From Prevotella sp. oral taxon 299 str. F0039 (GTDB lineage Bacteria; Bacteroidota; Bacteroidia; Bacteroidales; Bacteroidaceae), in assembly GCF_000163055.2 (NCBI RefSeq), contig NC_022111.1, forward strand, positions 620,001 to 684,000: DNA of 64,000 nucleotides, in the 5' to 3' direction. The translations under genes and the position numbers were made by a program. The notes beneath the pieces were generated by a model. It ran no database searches, was not told the origin of the DNA, and saw only the letters and a list, made by a program, of their open reading frames with translations. Shown here piece after piece: positions 62,069 through 64,000 of the stretch (positions within the stretch are counted from its first letter, which is position 1; every line of letters starts with the position of its first letter).

Positions 62069-63437
62069 AAACTTGTTTCTTATTGAAATGCTTACTTCTA
62101 AAATGGGTTTAGAAGTGGCAGAAGCAGAGACCTTTATCTCCGTCATGTTTAAGGTCGTAAATGAAGGCTTGAGAGAAGATAAGCTGGTAAAGATAAAAGG
62201 ATTAGGCACTTTTAAGCTAACAAAGGTGAGTGCAAGAGAAAGTGTTGATGTGAATACAGGTGAGCGTATTGTTCTTGAAGGACGAGATAAAATCTCGTTT
62301 ACTCCTGATAATTATATGCGAGACTTGGTAAATAGTCCATTTGCTCAATTCGAAACGGTTGTCCTTAATGATGGAGTTGACTTTTCTGCTATTGATGAAA
62401 AATATGTGTTAAATGAATTAGAAGATAATTCTTCACTCCTTTTGTTTAATGAAGATTCACTCGACCCGAGTGCTGATGAATCTAAAAATATTCTGTCTTC
62501 TATTGAAGAAGTAAAAGAAACATTGGCTCAATTTAATGAGATAGAAGAAGAAAAGACTGTAGATGATCCTATTTTAAGAACAGAGATAGAGACAAACAAA
62601 TTATTAGTTGTGGAGCAAGAAGAAAGTAAGGAAGATGTTAAAGGGCAGGTGTCTGCACCCTTTTCTTTTCAACTTTCTCCGCAGCAGTTATCTGATTTGA
62701 ATGCAATAGAAAGCAATTCTGGTAGCGAAGAAAAAGCAGAAGTTTCTGAAAATTCTTATGTTACAATTGAAAAAGACTCTCTTCCGTTTGAAGAAAAATC
62801 ACAGCTCATTGTAAAAACAGAAGAAAAAGAAGAGAAGGGAACCAGCGAAGAAGACTCTGAAGAAGTGGAAGATATAGAAGAATCAACTTCTCGAAGTTAT
62901 GTAAAGCCTTTGTTATTTTCCTTTCTACTCATTTTATGTTTAGCTGTTGGACTTGGTGTTGGATATTATTCTTTTCAGCATCAATCTAAAGAAATAGCAG
63001 TAACTCCATTGTCACAAACTACCAATAAGGTAGCTGTTCCTGCAAAGAAAACTATCAATCCTACTGAAGTTGTAGATAGCTCGCAAAAGAAACAGGCTGC
63101 AGCAATGGTAGATTCTATCACTAAAAAGAATACTCAAGCAGTGGTTGTTAAGACTGAAAAGCCTAAACTTAAAGAAGAAAAACCAGCTTTCAACTCAAAA
63201 CAATATAACAGAGACCCTCGTGTTCGCACTGGTGCCTATATAATAATAGGTGTAGAAAAAGAGATAGAAGTAAAGTCTGGACAGACCTTATATTCGTTAA
63301 GTCAAAGATATTTGGGTCCAGATATGGAATGTTATGTTGAAGCCATTAATGGTAAAAAGAACTTTGAAGCAGGAGAAAAGATAAAAATTCCTATTTTAAA
63401 ACTAAAGAAAAAGAAACATATAAAAAAGAAAGAATAG
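62061..63437 (+). CDS. HU-domain protein with transmembrane anchor and LysM domain
   Basis: 458 residues. Residues about 1-95 are a diverged HU domain (VKIKGLGTFKLTKVSARESV, then the arm with VNTGERIVLEGRDKISFTP). A long, acidic, glutamate-rich linker (about 100-280) follows, then one membrane span (about 284-306) and, after a lysine-rich spacer, a C-terminal LysM-like domain (about 398-445, VKSGQTLYSLSQRYLGPD). In the likely topology DNA binding is cytoplasmic and LysM faces the peptidoglycan. It overlaps the HU gene by 8 nt. A role tethering the nucleoid to the cell wall is inference, not shown. No terminator is obvious. Confidence 0.82.
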   Translation: MSKNLFLIEMLTSKMGLEVAEAETFISVMFKVVNEGLREDKLVKIKGLGTFKLTKVSARESVDVNTGERIVLEGRDKISFTPDNYMRDLVNSPFAQFETVVLNDGVDFSAIDEKYVLNELEDNSSLLLFNEDSLDPSADESKNILSSIEEVKETLAQFNEIEEEKTVDDPILRTEIETNKLLVVEQEESKEDVKGQVSAPFSFQLSPQQLSDLNAIESNSGSEEKAEVSENSYVTIEKDSLPFEEKSQLIVKTEEKEEKGTSEEDSEEVEDIEESTSRSYVKPLLFSFLLILCLAVGLGVGYYSFQHQSKEIAVTPLSQTTNKVAVPAKKTINPTEVVDSSQKKQAAAMVDSITKKNTQAVVVKTEKPKLKEEKPAFNSKQYNRDPRVRTGAYIIIGVEKEIEVKSGQTLYSLSQRYLGPDMECYVEAINGKKNFEAGEKIKIPILKLKKKKHIKKKE

Positions 63438-63778
63438 GATGGAATTTATCATTATACTATAGATATAAGAAATATCTTGTTATATAAGCTAATATTCTCA
63501 TTGTAATCTTTACAAGAAGAATTCTTGTTTAGGATTAATATGCTATTTAAATTTTACCGGACAGCAAATAATCAATATATGTTCTGTTTATGGTAAGGAT
63601 CGTATCCTTAGGATAGTACTCTTGGAGGATGTAAAACACATGTTTGTGCAACTGTTTTGCAATAGAAAAATAAAAGCCAAGTATTTAAAAAGAAAAAAGA
63701 TAAAAAAATATTTGGTAGTTGAGAAAAATATTGTAATTTTGCATTTGCATTTGGAGAGATGCCTTTTAGAAGTAAAAA
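63438..63778. other. Intergenic region with tRNA promoter
   Basis: No gene. A small palindrome TAAGGAT-CGT-ATCCTTA occurs at 63594-63610. The consensus promoter at 63711-63741 drives the tRNA. A 79-codon frame at 63622-63864 runs through the tRNA and is not a gene. Confidence 0.6.
63711..63741 (+). promoter_or_regulatory. Promoter of tRNA-Gly
   Basis: TTTG at 63711-63714, 19-nt spacer, TAATTTTG at 63734-63741: a complete match to the Bacteroidetes consensus, 37 nt upstream of the tRNA. Confidence 0.7.
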
Positions 63779-63851
63779 GCGGAAATAGCTCAGTTGGTAG
63801 AGCACAACCTTGCCAAGGTTGGGGTCGCGAGTTCGAGTCTCGTTTTCCGCT
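63779..63851 (+). tRNA. tRNA-Gly (anticodon GCC)
   Basis: Complete cloverleaf: acceptor GCGGAAA/TTTCCGC, D stem GCTC/GAGC with AGTTGGTA loop, anticodon stem CAACC/GGTTG with loop TTGCCAA (anticodon GCC), T arm containing TTCGAGT. Discriminator base T; CCA is not encoded. Confidence 0.95.
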
Positions 63852-63983
63852 CTTTATTATATAAGAGTTATTTTTTTTGATGTGAAATTTAGAATTTTAT
63901 AGAAAATACTTTTAACCTTTTATAGTATCAAGTGAAGGTATTTATTATAGATAGATTTTTTTGGATACATCAATGAATAAAAT

Positions 63984-64000
63984 GGAGAGGTGGCGGAATT
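63984..64000 (+). tRNA. Start of a tRNA, probably tRNA-Leu (cut by window edge)
   Basis: GGAGAGGTGGCGGAATT is the usual 5' end of a class II tRNA-Leu (acceptor arm and D arm start). The anticodon lies beyond the window, so the identity is provisional. Confidence 0.55.

Noticed and set aside
63622..63864. 80-codon ORF across the tRNA-Gly
   Set aside because: It reads through a complete tRNA and its promoter, so it is not a gene.

Overview
The window looks like a piece of chromosome from an AT-rich member of the Bacteroidales, most likely a Prevotella-type organism. The evidence is the repeated Bacteroidetes -7 promoter element TAnnTTTG (often with TTTG 19-21 nt upstream), and families that are typical of or restricted to Bacteroidetes: TamL, a putative porin of the Porin_10 type, the Bacteroidetes omega subunit, DUF4293, DUF4468, a DUF6359-like lipoprotein and YfhO. 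The long S1 protein, DHODH of the PyrK/PyrD type, MiaA, RimO and FtsY also fit. Most of the window is housekeeping sequence. I see no phage, integrase, CRISPR array or intact insertion sequence.

Layout. 1-1.4 kb: an amber-interrupted restriction-type ORF at the left edge, a hairpin repeat and a small secreted protein. 1.7-10.2 kb: a six-gene operon with a vWA-like lipoprotein, a four-helix membrane protein, a tubulin/FtsZ-like GTPase, a 1158-residue protein carrying an actin/Hsp70-type ATPase, a coiled-coil protein and a zinc-ribbon membrane protein. This is the best candidate for an undescribed system: tubulin-like and actin-like nucleotide-binding proteins sit together with a MIDAS-type envelope lipoprotein. 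MATE, RmuC and a low-molecular-weight phosphatase follow without a visible terminator until 13.5 kb. 13.6-20.7 kb (minus strand): rpsA, a zinc-ribbon membrane protein, a GH25 lysozyme, a nucleotidyltransferase-like protein lacking its core, NhaC and a LacI-type regulator. 20.8-25.6 kb: a very large fused sensor kinase, its response regulator and a small AbgT-like membrane protein.

25.7-36.9 kb: YfhO, TamL, MscL, GapA, MiaA plus a diacylglycerol-kinase-like protein, PyrK-PyrD, a glycosyltransferase remnant and an OB-fold-like lipoprotein. 37-44.5 kb: a decayed ORF, an exonuclease, an S-type sulfatase followed by its radical-SAM maturase, WecB, a SIMPL protein and a second MATE pump. 44.7-50 kb (minus): an outer-membrane porin operon and uvrB. 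50-58.6 kb: BamD-rpoZ-DUF4293, then recR, a membrane protein, GT2, GNAT and dnaB, then a TPR protein and a GHL10-type glycosidase. 58.6-64 kb: a small hypothetical, ftsY-rimO, an HU protein, an unusual HU-transmembrane-LysM protein, tRNA-Gly(GCC) and the start of a likely tRNA-Leu.

How the parts fit. Several envelope functions recur: BamD and TamL for outer-membrane assembly, a porin, MscL, and two possible cytoplasm-to-envelope bridges (the tubulin/actin/vWA operon and the HU-TM-LysM protein). Gene packing is tight, with several TAATG stop-start overlaps suggesting translational coupling, and convergent genes separated by bidirectional hairpin terminators. All functional names come from motif reading by eye; no database search was possible.
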